Shown: in pieces, positions 16,860-24,462 of the stretch
How positions within the stretch are numbered: the first letter of the stretch is position 1
Layout of the letters: every line of letters begins with the position of its first letter
IMG/VR virus record: IMGVR_UViG_3300005843_000005
Location: 1-43,204 of that record
From: a virus
Direction: 5' to 3' (one strand)
DNA length: 43,204 nucleotides
Made by a program: the position numbers and the translations under genes
The notes under the pieces: model-generated
What the model was told of the DNA's origin: nothing
The model's database searches: none
What the model saw: the letters and a program-made list of their open reading frames with translations, nothing else

Positions 16860-18416
16860 TTAGCTGTAGCGACCCATGACGGTCTGTTCTCTGGGCTTGG
16901 AGGGTTTGAAGGCCGGGGCGGTGCCGGGAACCCAGCGCTGAGGTGCTACGCGGTTTGGCTTAGTGCGGCGGCTTGGAGCCGTGGGACGTGCCATGGCGAG
17001 GTAGCGCATGACATCTACGAAGTGGTCGTCCTTCTTGACCACGTCAAAGGTCCCGTCCTCTTTGGGGTTCAGGCGGTAGCGGGGGATCTCGCGGAGGAGT
17101 TCCTTGCAGCGAGAGGAGATGCGGAGGAGGGGAAAAGGCTCGCCGTCCTCGTCGCGGTGCTCCATCCGGCGCATCACCTCGAAGACACCGGATTCACGCT
17201 CGTTCTGAGCGGGGAGGACTTTGATCCCGGCCCGTTTATAGGCCCAGTCCACTCGCTCCCCAGAGGTCAGCTCATGGGAGCGGCCGGCCGGGTCGATGAG
17301 GCAGTACTTCGGACGCTCCGGCAGTCCCCATCTATTTCGGGTGGCGCGGATGTCCTCGGCGACATTCTCGGGGATCGTGGCGGGCGTGCCGTGTCTTCCA
17401 AGCTCGTCGTAGATCGTTAGGACGTTGTCTCGGTCCCAGCCGGCGAAAAGAACAGCGGTGGTCTTGTAGCCGGGGTCGATGCCGTCGATCTGTTCGAGCC
17501 CCTTGACGAAATCCTCGTCAATCTCTTTCTCATCGATGACGTGGATCTCGGGATCGAAGTCTGGATAGACAAGACCCTTGAAGTGGGTGTAGTTGCCCGA
17601 TTCGTAGGACGCCCGGACCGCCTCGGGGATTTTCTCCAGGGCTGAGGCGATGCCCTCTTTGGAGAGGTGGGGGTTGTCGTAGATCGAAGCCCGGACGACG
17701 ATCAGTTCCTCATTCAGCCAGACTTCCTTAGCTACTTCGGGTCCCTTTTTGTCCTCGAACTCGTCGTGGGTCCAACCGAGGCCGTGGATCGGCGAGTAGG
17801 TGAAGAGTTCGTCGCCGTTTACCTCAGCCAGGCGCATCGCTCCCTGCCAGCGGATTTCCTCGCCCTTGTCCCCTTTGGGTTCCTCGTCGTAGTGAATCCT
17901 GTGGCGGGTGACGCCGCCGAACTTGTTGACCTCCTGTTCGAGCGTCAAGAAATCAACGAGGGAGCCGTTGGCGAAGTGGAGGATGTGGTCCTTCTCGCGG
18001 AATGCCTTTTCCCAGGACCCCCCTTTCAGTTGGCTTTCAGGGGTCCATTTGCGGAAGGTCTCTAAGACCGAGGCGAAGGAGTGCCCGTAGTCCGGGGTGA
18101 CGATCCTGCAAAGAAAGGGGGGCTCCCAGATCTTCCAGGGCAGGAGGTGCTCGGGGACGATCTCGCGGTCGCAGAGCTGGATCAGGTCATCGCAGACCCC
18201 TGCGGTGGACTTCCCCGCTCTGGTTCCTCCCAAGTAGACGCGGCACTTCAGCGGGTTTTCGTGGAAAGGCCTCTGCTTGCCGTGGGGGAAATACCGCTGC
18301 AGGGGGTTGCGGTCGAGGGATTCAACCGCTTCCTGGAGAAGCTTCTTGACCTCTGGGTCTTCGAGGATGGCGGGATCATCGACCTCGATTGAGAGGCCGG
18401 GAGCTAGCTCGGTCAT
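16860..18416 (-). CDS. terL: Terminase large subunit
   Basis: A 518-residue packaging motor. The ATPase Walker A is GGTRAGKS (63-70), and Walker B is RIHYDEEP (about 173-180), with D177 and E178 as the acid pair. The C-terminal RNase-H-like nuclease shows acidic sites at GIDPGYKTTAVLF (about 305), YCLIDPAGR (about 362) and DDHFVDVMRYLAMA (about 470). It pumps DNA through the portal and cuts concatemers. It starts 3 bp after the upstream stop. It is separated from the small terminase by five genes and 3 kb, which is more than usual. Confidence 0.95.
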   Translation of the reverse strand: MTELAPGLSIEVDDPAILEDPEVKKLLQEAVESLDRNPLQRYFPHGKQRPFHENPLKCRVYLGGTRAGKSTAGVCDDLIQLCDREIVPEHLLPWKIWEPPFLCRIVTPDYGHSFASVLETFRKWTPESQLKGGSWEKAFREKDHILHFANGSLVDFLTLEQEVNKFGGVTRHRIHYDEEPKGDKGEEIRWQGAMRLAEVNGDELFTYSPIHGLGWTHDEFEDKKGPEVAKEVWLNEELIVVRASIYDNPHLSKEGIASALEKIPEAVRASYESGNYTHFKGLVYPDFDPEIHVIDEKEIDEDFVKGLEQIDGIDPGYKTTAVLFAGWDRDNVLTIYDELGRHGTPATIPENVAEDIRATRNRWGLPERPKYCLIDPAGRSHELTSGERVDWAYKRAGIKVLPAQNERESGVFEVMRRMEHRDEDGEPFPLLRISSRCKELLREIPRYRLNPKEDGTFDVVKKDDHFVDVMRYLAMARPTAPSRRTKPNRVAPQRWVPGTAPAFKPSKPREQTVMGRYS

Positions 18417-18419
18417 GGC

Positions 18420-20282
18420 TCAGACGGCGGGTTTGCCGTACTTGGCTTCTAGGGCGGCGAGGGAGGTCCTTAGCGGGTTCCCCTTGGTCGCCTTCGGTTC
18501 TTGGCCGGGTTGGCGAACATTGGCGCCGAGCGAACGCAGCTTCTTAATCCGTTGGTTTCGTTCCTGGCGCACCGTTAGATCCCGACGCCGTTGGACTTTG
18601 CCCTGCTTTCCTTCCTTCGCAGTTCCGGTGCTTGGGGCCGCGACGAGACCGACCGAGGCTGGCGCCGTAGAGGTCGAGGGGGTTGCAGTGGGGCTGGTAG
18701 AGCCCGGAAGAGGGGCGGTTTCCTTGACCTTGATCCAGCCGCCTTTGTACTTCGGCCGGATTACTCCCCAGAGGTCGGAATCGACGGGGTTGCGGTTGAC
18801 CGCGTCGGAGGAGTTGCCAGAGATGTATTCACCGTTACCGACGTAGACGCCGATGTGGCGGTTGCCCCCGTCGCCAAAGGTCAGAAGATCCCCTGGCTTT
18901 GCATCGGCGAGTCCGCCCGAGACAATCGTCGCGTACTTCCCTTCTTCGCCCCAGGTCTGATAGCCAGGAGAGGAGGTGCCGGTGAAGTTCGGGTTCGCGG
19001 GCAATTCGGTGTCGGAAAAGCCACGCCGGATCAATCCGTTGGAGACGAAGTTCGCGCACCAGGGGGTGGTATTGGAGTCTCCGAGGGCAAAGCGCGCGGC
19101 CCAGCGTTCGACTTTCGGCGTTCCCTCTTGAGTGCCAAGAGCCGACTCGGCCCACTTGACCATGCCCTTGGCGTCGGCGCGGACTTTGACCGTCCTTGCA
19201 CCCCCCGGGGCTACGTCGCCCGCCGAGCGGCCCGGACGAAGGCCGAGCTTCTGAGCCTCTTTGACGGCCTGTTTGAGCTGGGCCTTGGCCTTGGGGTTCC
19301 GCTTTTCCCCGACAAGCTCGGAGGTGGCGGCCAGGGCGGGGGCATAGTCGCTCGTAGCCCATCCCGAGTTGCCAATGATCTCCAACTGCTCGGCGACCGA
19401 TTTCCCCTTAGCTTGGGGGAGGATCGCCTTGATGCCCTCGGAAGGGCCGTATTTCTGGCCCTTGAAGAATTCAGCCGTTGCCTTCGCCGCGGACCTCGGG
19501 TTGCTCCAAGTCGGGTCCTGCGTCAGCTCGCCTGGGCCAGAGTCGAAGTAGCCGATATTCAGGGTGTTGAAGTTCCTTTCGGCGTCCCGCTGCGCTGCAT
19601 GCTCGCCGCTCATCTCCTGAAGCTCCTGGGTGGCGACGGTGCGGGGCTTCAGGACGCCGCCCGTTTCCTTGGAGACAAGCTTCGCGATCTTCTTCTGCGA
19701 AGGCGTAAGAGGCCCGGTGACGCCCGTGGTCTTGGCGACGACCCTGCGGGCCTGCTTCACGGCCCTTGAGGCCTGCCGAACCGCTGGAGTCGTCACTGCC
19801 CCCGCTTTATTCACCTTCAGAGCCCCAGCCTGTTTGGCGGTCCGAAGTTCTCCAAGGGTCGGAGTACCGGCGGTTGGTTTGCCCTGGAACTTCGGAGGCT
19901 TGTAGGAAGGTGGTTTCGGTAGCTCGACCGGCTTCACCGTGGGGGCTTTAGGGAGCTTCGGAGGCGCTTCGGCTCTCTGCCGCTTTACGGTCCTAACGAT
20001 CTGCTTTACTCGCCTCTCAGAGCGCTTCTGCTGCCTCACAGCGGCCTTGGCGGCTCTTTCCTTACGAAACCCCGAGGTCGAGACTTTTCCCGTAGGGGAG
20101 ACGGTGACGGTCGGCGCGGTTTCGGCGGTGACTTCCGGCTGCTTCACCGCCCCGGCAGGTGCCGGTCCTTTCCCCTGGAAGGTCTTCTTGACTTCGACCT
20201 TCCCCGAGGGCTGGACCTTTTCCTTGACGGTGGTCGCACCCTTCCCAGGGACATAGGTCGTGTGGCCGGTCCTAGCTGCCAT
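18420..20282 (-). CDS. Virion-associated peptidoglycan hydrolase (CHAP/NlpC-P60-type, possible lysozyme-like second domain)
   Basis: A 620-residue protein. The first 200 residues are basic, Pro- and Lys-rich and disordered. Residues about 200-320 (GEHAAQRDAERNFNTLNIGY; NPRSAAKATAEFF; GNSGWATSDYA) resemble a transglycosylase/lysozyme-type fold, which I hold loosely. Residues about 373-515 form a cysteine peptidase/amidase domain with NTTPWCANFVSNG (C409), AKPGDLLTFGDGGNRHIGVYV (H476 near the end) and GNGEYISGN. The C terminus is again basic. A separate endolysin exists at 37349-38179, so this one likely cuts wall during infection. It sits immediately upstream of terL. Confidence 0.8.
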   Translation of the reverse strand: MAARTGHTTYVPGKGATTVKEKVQPSGKVEVKKTFQGKGPAPAGAVKQPEVTAETAPTVTVSPTGKVSTSGFRKERAAKAAVRQQKRSERRVKQIVRTVKRQRAEAPPKLPKAPTVKPVELPKPPSYKPPKFQGKPTAGTPTLGELRTAKQAGALKVNKAGAVTTPAVRQASRAVKQARRVVAKTTGVTGPLTPSQKKIAKLVSKETGGVLKPRTVATQELQEMSGEHAAQRDAERNFNTLNIGYFDSGPGELTQDPTWSNPRSAAKATAEFFKGQKYGPSEGIKAILPQAKGKSVAEQLEIIGNSGWATSDYAPALAATSELVGEKRNPKAKAQLKQAVKEAQKLGLRPGRSAGDVAPGGARTVKVRADAKGMVKWAESALGTQEGTPKVERWAARFALGDSNTTPWCANFVSNGLIRRGFSDTELPANPNFTGTSSPGYQTWGEEGKYATIVSGGLADAKPGDLLTFGDGGNRHIGVYVGNGEYISGNSSDAVNRNPVDSDLWGVIRPKYKGGWIKVKETAPLPGSTSPTATPSTSTAPASVGLVAAPSTGTAKEGKQGKVQRRRDLTVRQERNQRIKKLRSLGANVRQPGQEPKATKGNPLRTSLAALEAKYGKPAV

Positions 20283-20504
20283 CTAACTAAGGGTCGAGTC
20301 GTAGGTGCTGGGCGGGTACCAGATGACCTGACCGCCCGTGAGATTGCGTTTGGGTTTCCAGTCGCCTTCTCGCAAAATGTTGGATGCGCGCTTCGGCCCG
20401 GCGTTGTCGATCAGACCCGAAGAGATCGGCCGTTCTTGGTCGTAGCGGTGCTCGAAGCGCTGCCACGCCGGGCGAACCGTCCGAGTCTGGCGGCGGACCT
20501 TCAT
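20283..20504 (-). CDS. Small basic protein of unknown function
   Basis: A 73-residue, Arg-rich protein with the start overlapping the upstream stop (ATGA at 20501-20504). Arg, Trp and Tyr are frequent (VRPAWQRFEHRYDQERP). It ends one base before the ATG of the large hydrolase and so is co-translated with it. I recognise no family. Confidence 0.55.
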   Translation of the reverse strand: MKVRRQTRTVRPAWQRFEHRYDQERPISSGLIDNAGPKRASNILREGDWKPKRNLTGGQVIWYPPSTYDSTLS

Positions 20505-20647
20505 GCCTTCCTCGCTTTCCGTTTCTTAGGACGCACCCGCTGGACGTTGGGGACTGCCTTGCCGCCGTACTCGCGGTCCCAGCGCTTTGCCAAAGCTGGC
20601 TCATGGATATGCAGGTAGGCGCGCTGCTTGGCGGACTTGTAGGGCAT
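20501..20647 (-). CDS. Small basic phage protein of the MPYKS...KRWDREYGG type
   Basis: A 48-residue protein starting MPYKSAKQRAYLHIHEPALA and continuing KRWDREYGG, with a Lys/Arg-rich tail. This pattern is common in many phages as a short basic protein near structural or packaging genes; its function is unknown to me. The start overlaps the upstream stop (TGATG) and the end overlaps the next start (ATGA), so it is strongly coupled. Confidence 0.7.
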   Translation of the reverse strand: MPYKSAKQRAYLHIHEPALAKRWDREYGGKAVPNVQRVRPKKRKARKA

Positions 20648-20946
20648 CAGGCTTTCGTTGGGCCGCCGTTGAAGTTGTAGCCGCCGCCTGGGAAACGTTC
20701 CCGTTCACGCTGCCTTTCGCGTTCCCGCTTCCGCTGTTCGCGTTCTTCGCTCGGCGATAGCGGCGTGGCGGGATGATGTTTGGTGCCGTTGTAGCCGTGA
20801 GGCGGGTAGTCCGGCAGTTCCTCGCCACGATAGGTCGGGTTGCCTCGGGCGAGCAGCTTGGGTCCCTTCGCTCCAAGGGTCGGCTTAGGTTCCCGGTGAG
20901 GCTGGGGAAGCGGATACAACTTGACGGGCTGTCGTTTCGCTGGCAC
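20647..20946 (-). CDS. Arg/Glu-rich disordered protein, unknown function
   Basis: A 99-residue protein starting at GTG 20946, with AGGAGG 7 nt upstream and a one-base overlap with the preceding TAG. The first 55 residues are Pro-rich (KLYPLPQPHREPKP). Residues about 68-88 are dense in Arg and Glu (SEEREQRKRERERQRERER) and would form a single charged helix. It ends with a Gly-rich tail. No domain is recognised. Confidence 0.55.
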   Translation of the reverse strand: MPAKRQPVKLYPLPQPHREPKPTLGAKGPKLLARGNPTYRGEELPDYPPHGYNGTKHHPATPLSPSEEREQRKRERERQRERERFPGGGYNFNGGPTKA

Positions 20947-21227
20947 TACGCTGCCTCCTCGCGAGCGGCTGCTTCCGCCCTCTTTGTGGTCATGCCCTCC
21001 GAGTACTTGAAGTGGTTGACGCGCTGGCGGAAGTCGGATGAGAGGGGCTCGGGCGCTACACGTGGTGCTTCTGCCGTTCTGGTGACTACCGGCTGCGCGC
21101 GATGCGCAGAGTCCCGGAGACAACGGTGGCGCAGGAGGTCGGAGAGGCTGATCCCCTCAGCTTTCGCTTCAGCCAGAAGACGCGCTTTCTCCTCAGGCTC
21201 TACTCGCATCTGTATTACAGGCTTCAT
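20946..21227 (-). CDS. Ribbon-helix-helix DNA-binding protein
   Basis: A 93-residue protein with ATG at 21227 behind AAGGAAGAA. Residues 1-40 (KPVIQMRVEPEEKARLLAEA then EGISLSDLLRHRCL) have the strand, helix, Gly-turn, helix of Arc/MetJ/CopG-type ribbon-helix-helix proteins. The C-terminal half is a basic, Ala-rich tail. Upstream are three copies of a TGTATKACAGG repeat (21211-21259), a good candidate operator for self-control. As the first gene after the terminase-side gap, it may govern the late virion operon. Confidence 0.7.
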   Translation of the reverse strand: MKPVIQMRVEPEEKARLLAEAKAEGISLSDLLRHRCLRDSAHRAQPVVTRTAEAPRVAPEPLSSDFRQRVNHFKYSEGMTTKRAEAAAREEAA

Positions 21228-21259
21228 TTCTTCCTTGTATGACAGGGCTGTATGACAGG
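21211..21259. repeat. Three direct repeats TGTATKACAGG: candidate RHH operator
   Basis: TGTATTACAGG (21211-21221), TGTATGACAGG (21236-21246) and TGTATGACAGG (21249-21259) are direct repeats at 25- and 13-bp steps, about two turns and just over one turn of helix. They flank the start codon of the RHH gene. Tandem sites on one face are typical for ribbon-helix-helix dimers. Confidence 0.6.
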
Positions 21260-21519
21260 CGCATTTGTTTCTGAGTTTGTGGTTCAGCGAGGTATATGAG
21301 TACAAGCGCAGCCGCGAGAGTCCGGCCCCTCCTCCCCCCCTCGAACGAATTCCTTTTAGGGCCTTGCGGCCTTCCCGTGTTCGCGATTCGTTCGGGCTGT
21401 GACGCGCTCAGTGACGCAGGCGCTAGGCAAAGGGCTTGAACAAGCCAAAGAGATGCAACGCATCTGGTTGGTGAGCGCGAGCTTGAAGGGCTCGAGGTCG
21501 CTGTCGTACGTGCGTGCGT
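21228..21519. other. Noncoding gap between small terminase and RHH gene, with inverted repeats (possible packaging site)
   Basis: No convincing gene is seen in 292 bp. It holds the RHH operator repeats and a perfect 9-bp inverted repeat, CGAACGAAT (21342-21350) with ATTCGTTCG (21386-21394). Inside that lies a GGCC-GCAA-GGCC hairpin (minus strand, about 21361-21372). There is also a near-palindrome GGCTTGAACAAGCC (about 21434-21447) and a C-rich tract (about 21325-21341). Packaging sites usually lie near the small-terminase gene, so this is the best candidate region for cos/pac; that role is inferred. Confidence 0.4.
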
Positions 21520-22116
21520 TTAGGTTCTGTGCGCGTCTGTCTCGGGCGGTACAGCGCCAGTTACAGCGCCAGTCCCTGAGCCCACACCTAAAGCATCTAC
21601 AGCTTCCTCACCTACGCCAGCCTTATCTGGCAGCACTAAGCCAATCCCACGCTGTTCCAGTGCACGCTTGAGGTTCCCGAAGTCGTTATGCACGATTGAC
21701 GTGGGCTTGCCTGCGAGCACCTGGCTCTTATCCGTATGCACTCCGCCAGCTATGGCTGCTGACTTCAGGATGTTCGCTAGATCCTTGGCGTCTAGCTGCT
21801 CTTCGTCGAGCCTGTTGTGGAGCTGGGTGACAGCCTTGGCCTCTAGCTCTGATGCGGCGTGAGCGAGGGAGAGATGCGTGTCGGCGAGACGGGCGCGCAC
21901 ATGCTGGTCCACTTCGCCTTTGACGCGCTGATAGTCCTCGCGGCGAGATCGATAGGCCCACTCGCGGACAGTGTCTAGGGGGACGTGGCCGAGCCCTTGT
22001 TCCTGAAGCATCGGCTCGACCTTCGCCGCAGCGCCTGACATGAGCGCGTAGATGGCGAGACCCTTGAGGACTTCTTCATCCGTGTATCGCCTAGGGCGCT
22101 TCTGTACTGCGGTCAT
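21520..22116 (-). CDS. terS: Terminase small subunit (putative)
   Basis: A 198-residue protein. Residues 10-65 (RRYTDEEVLKGLAIYALMSG; VPLDTVREWAYRSRREDYQRV) look like a helix-turn-helix that selects DNA. Residues about 70-125 are helical and likely oligomerise (LSLAHAASELEAKAVTQLHN). The C-terminal tail is disordered and carries a 12-bp tandem duplication (ACAGCGCCAGT at 21551 and 21563) encoding TGAV twice. Size and layout fit small terminases of actinophages. It is separated from terL by small genes and the hydrolase. Confidence 0.7.
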   Translation of the reverse strand: MTAVQKRPRRYTDEEVLKGLAIYALMSGAAAKVEPMLQEQGLGHVPLDTVREWAYRSRREDYQRVKGEVDQHVRARLADTHLSLAHAASELEAKAVTQLHNRLDEEQLDAKDLANILKSAAIAGGVHTDKSQVLAGKPTSIVHNDFGNLKRALEQRGIGLVLPDKAGVGEEAVDALGVGSGTGAVTGAVPPETDAHRT

Positions 22117-22325
22117 GGCTGCTCCGGAGAGCAGTAGGCGATTCCAGGGGGCTTAAGGCCACGCTGAGCGTCGCGCTCTTCGGCGGCGATGAAGTACTCG
22201 AAGTCCTTTCGCAACTCAGGGTCTTCAGTGAAGGGTGGGCGGTCGAGGGACGCACGGAGGTCGCTCAAGCGCCTTAGGTGTTCGTGGAACTCGCCTGCTC
22301 CGCATTCCCAATACTCACGGCTCAT
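22113..22325 (-). CDS. Small early/late-junction protein, unknown function
   Basis: A 70-residue acidic protein (MSREYWECGAGEFHEHLRRL, later EDPELRKDFEYFIAAEERDA). The start overlaps the upstream stop as TGATG and the stop overlaps the small terminase start (ATGA). A mostly helical fold is likely. No family is recognised. Confidence 0.6.
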   Translation of the reverse strand: MSREYWECGAGEFHEHLRRLSDLRASLDRPPFTEDPELRKDFEYFIAAEERDAQRGLKPPGIAYCSPEQP

Positions 22326-22537
22326 CACTTCTGCGCTCTCTTAGTCGCTAGGGCTTCGTTCCAGGCTCGCTCGGCTGCTTGCTCCATGATGGAGGCGTTG
22401 TGGTCATCGAGGGAGGTCAATTCCCGAAAGGCGTGCATCGCGGACTCGGGCGGGAAGGGGTTGGGGCGAGAGCACGCCGAGCAGTCACAGCCTGCGGTGG
22501 GCTTGGGCATCCCTGAGGAGCGGCAGAAGCGCGTCAT
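22325..22537 (-). CDS. Small protein with CxCxxC motif, unknown function
   Basis: A 70-residue protein. An N-terminal Cys-rich segment (GCDCSACSRP, about 16-25) could bind zinc. The C-terminal half is a helix (IMEQAAERAWNEALATKRAQ). It is coupled to both neighbours by overlapping stop and start codons. Function unknown. Confidence 0.55.
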   Translation of the reverse strand: MTRFCRSSGMPKPTAGCDCSACSRPNPFPPESAMHAFRELTSLDDHNASIMEQAAERAWNEALATKRAQK

Positions 22538-22719
22538 GCCGTAAGCCTCCCACCAAACTTAGAAGCCAGAACCGAAGTAGGGACAGAGCCCTTGTGGTTC
22601 AGCTTGCAGTTGCTCAAGACCTCTCGGATCTGTTCCTGGGTGTAGGCGGAGTCGTAGACCTTCTTGGTGCCGCCTTGCGTGTAGAGCACGATTCGCTGTT
22701 CTAGGGTCTCTTCGCTCAT
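22534..22719 (-). CDS. Small protein of unknown function
   Basis: A 61-residue protein with a beta start (RIVLYTQGGTKKVYDSAY), then a helix (TQEQIREVLSNCKLN) and a Lys/Ser segment. It resembles small modulators found in actinophage early operons but has no diagnostic motif. It starts at ATG 22719, overlapping the upstream stop (ATGA). Confidence 0.55.
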   Translation of the reverse strand: MSEETLEQRIVLYTQGGTKKVYDSAYTQEQIREVLSNCKLNHKGSVPTSVLASKFGGRLTA

Positions 22720-22934
22720 GGCGCTTCCTCAAGGAGCTCGGCGAACGAGACGGTTCCGAAGACGAATTCCTCATCCCTTGCCTTGATGCAGGCGAAGCAG
22801 CGCTTTGAACCGTTGTAGACGCTCAGTTCCTTGCGGCAGGTAGAGCAGCGCCGGCCCTCTGGAAAGCGCTCGGGCGTCTCTCCGTAGCGAGGGTGCGTTT
22901 CGATTGGCTGGGCTACTGCGAGTTTCGTCTGCAT
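22716..22934 (-). CDS. Zinc-ribbon protein
   Basis: A 72-residue protein with CSTC (about 30-33) and CFAC (about 46-49) separated by a basic turn (RKELSVYNGSKR), the layout of a small zinc ribbon. The C-terminal end is acidic. It is the first gene of a five-gene coupled block ending at the small terminase. The 86-bp gap upstream (22935-23020) has no gene and may hold a promoter, although I see no strong box. Confidence 0.6.
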   Translation of the reverse strand: MQTKLAVAQPIETHPRYGETPERFPEGRRCSTCRKELSVYNGSKRCFACIKARDEEFVFGTVSFAELLEEAP

Positions 22935-23020
22935 GATTCATCGCCGAGGCCGTTAGGGCATGCTGCGGCTGAGGTTCAGGGCTCCAGCGATTTGTATTCG
23001 CCAGTGGGCCTGCGGGAAGT

Positions 23021-23542
23021 CTAGACCGGCGTCTCGGACGAACTTTTGGCCTTTTCGCAGAGACGCTTGAACTCGCCCAGCCATTCGTTGCGCGCCTCGG
23101 GCTTCATGGTCTTCAGCGTCTCGGTGAGTTCGGAGCGTGCCGCTCTCTCCTGGGCGTGCTCAGCTTCGATGCTTCGTTCGTTGCTTTCTGCCATTGAGAG
23201 CCTGCTTTCGATTGCGTAGCGAGTACATGCGTCAGGGTCGAGCACAGGGGCTTGCCAGTCGAGCGAGGAGGCTGCTGAGCGGGTGTAGCCGGCCCCTTTT
23301 GCCATGTAGAGGCCGCGATCGTCTTTAACGGCGTAGAGGGCTTCCCAGTGCTTCGGGTCCTTGCGATGCTTCCCGGTGATGCGGATCGAGATGATCGGCA
23401 CTCGGCCGCCTTGGACTTTCTGCTGACGGACGGGGAGAATTTCGCCGACCTTGAAGGGGCAGCCAGCGGGGCTATGGGGACGCACGATCGTCGGGAACTC
23501 GCCTCGGACTATCGCGCCTCGCTCTTTGGGCTTGAGGTTCAT
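23021..23542 (-). CDS. ASCH/PUA-like protein (tentative)
   Basis: A 173-residue protein. Residues 8-60 (GAIVRGEFPTIVRPHSPAGC; FKVGEILPVRQQKVQ; RVPIISIRITGKHRK) have the beta-barrel order of ASCH/PUA-like RNA-binding domains, where a G-x-K/R motif grips nucleic acid. The C-terminal half is a long helix (SNERSIEAEHAQERAARSEL). It starts at ATG 23542, overlapping the upstream stop by 4 bp. Tentative, as only the fold pattern is visible. Confidence 0.45.
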   Translation of the reverse strand: MNLKPKERGAIVRGEFPTIVRPHSPAGCPFKVGEILPVRQQKVQGGRVPIISIRITGKHRKDPKHWEALYAVKDDRGLYMAKGAGYTRSAASSLDWQAPVLDPDACTRYAIESRLSMAESNERSIEAEHAQERAARSELTETLKTMKPEARNEWLGEFKRLCEKAKSSSETPV

Positions 23543-23880
23543 CGGCGTGCTTTGTTCATCGCGCCTACTTGGAGTTCGTGGGCGGTTGAGGCTCGGGGGT
23601 CTTCGTCGGAGTCATAGGGGTCCACAATGAGGATCACGCGCTCAGGGACCTTCCACGGTGCTCCAGCAACAAGCCGCTCAATATCGCTGGAAAGCCAATG
23701 GTTGAACGCGCCAGCCCAGACTTCCCCGCAGAAGACCTTGCTCCCCGGCGGGTCCATCTCGACCTTGTGGAAGTGCTGCTGGCGCTCCTCGTCGTGCCTT
23801 TCCATGCTTCGATTGAGCACGGCAAGTGCCCGGGGCTCCTCCAAGGTCAGGTAGAGCAGGGCGTCAACGATGTGGCTCAC
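23539..23880 (-). CDS. Early-region protein of unknown function
   Basis: A 113-residue protein starting at GTG 23880 with GGAGCC upstream, overlapping the previous stop (GTGA). It has an N-terminal helix (VSHIVDALLYLTLEEPRALA), then HDEERQQHFHKVE. A central Trp-rich segment follows (GEVWAGAFNHWLSSDIERLV), then a beta strand ERVILIVDPYDSDEDP. I recognise no family. Confidence 0.55.
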   Translation of the reverse strand: MSHIVDALLYLTLEEPRALAVLNRSMERHDEERQQHFHKVEMDPPGSKVFCGEVWAGAFNHWLSSDIERLVAGAPWKVPERVILIVDPYDSDEDPRASTAHELQVGAMNKARR

Positions 23881-24242
23881 TTTGGCTCCTTTCGAGCGTG
23901 GTTGTCCGGCCAAGGCGTGATACCCGGGAGATAGAACCGGCCCGGGCTGATTTCGTGGACGCGGTTCTTCTTTGGCACATCGGGCCATTGATGGGCCTGT
24001 TCGATGAGATAGAGGGCGATCCCGTCCATCGTCTCCGCCAAGAACCTCGCTTCCTTCGGCAGGCCCGGGAAGGCTTGGAAGAAATAGCGGCACTTGGAGC
24101 GAGCCTTGAGAACGAACCACGGTCCATCACCCTCGTCAAAGATCCCGATCTCGGCTTCGGGCAGGCCCTTGCTCTCCAACCACGCTGACGTATAGATCTG
24201 GCGCGCCACCGCTTTCAGAGACTTAACGATTGGCTGCGTCAC
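23877..24242 (-). CDS. Early-region protein of unknown function
   Basis: A 121-residue protein with GTG at 24242, preceded by GGAGGG at 7 nt. Residues 30-70 form a beta-rich core (AEIGIFDEGDGPWFVLKARS; CRYFFQAF). The C terminus has a Trp/Pro-rich tail. It is the first gene after the attP region on this strand and is coupled to the next two genes. Not recognised. Confidence 0.55.
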   Translation of the reverse strand: MTQPIVKSLKAVARQIYTSAWLESKGLPEAEIGIFDEGDGPWFVLKARSKCRYFFQAFPGLPKEARFLAETMDGIALYLIEQAHQWPDVPKKNRVHEISPGRFYLPGITPWPDNHARKEPK

Positions 24243-24389
24243 TGGGCTGCCCTCCGAATCCCGAACAGATTCCGAACATCTGGCTGACAATCAGGGAGAA
24301 ACGCAGGCCAGCGAGGGGGACGCGGGCGAGGTCGTTTGGCTTGAGAGGGCGCATTGCTTCGCCTCTGTTCGCCTGGATTCTCAGCGGAT

Positions 24390-24432
24390 CGAGCTTGGGA
24401 AGCTCGCGCTCTACCAGCTGAGCTACGTCCGC
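24390..24432 (-). other. attP: attP core candidate: 5' half of tRNA-Gly(CCC)
   Basis: Read on the minus strand, 24432-24390 is a flawless tRNA 5' half: acceptor strand GCGGACG, TA, D stem GCTC/GAGC with loop AGCTGGTA, G, and anticodon stem CGAGC/GCTCG around loop TTCCCAA (anticodon CCC, glycine). No variable loop, T arm or matching acceptor strand follows. A tRNA fragment beginning 31 bp beyond the integrase stop is the classic signature of an attachment core. The gap 24243-24462 around it carries no gene. Confidence 0.8.
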
Positions 24433-24462
24433 GCAGAGCCAAATCTAACGCTTTGCTCGCGC

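Noticed and set aside
18591-19769. A 392-codon plus-strand frame opposite the virion hydrolase
   Set aside because: Entirely antisense to the CHAP-type protein with its catalytic motifs; composition looks like a shadow.
24390-24432. Complete functional tRNA gene
   Set aside because: The T arm and 3' acceptor strand are missing in the following sequence, so it is only a 5' half.
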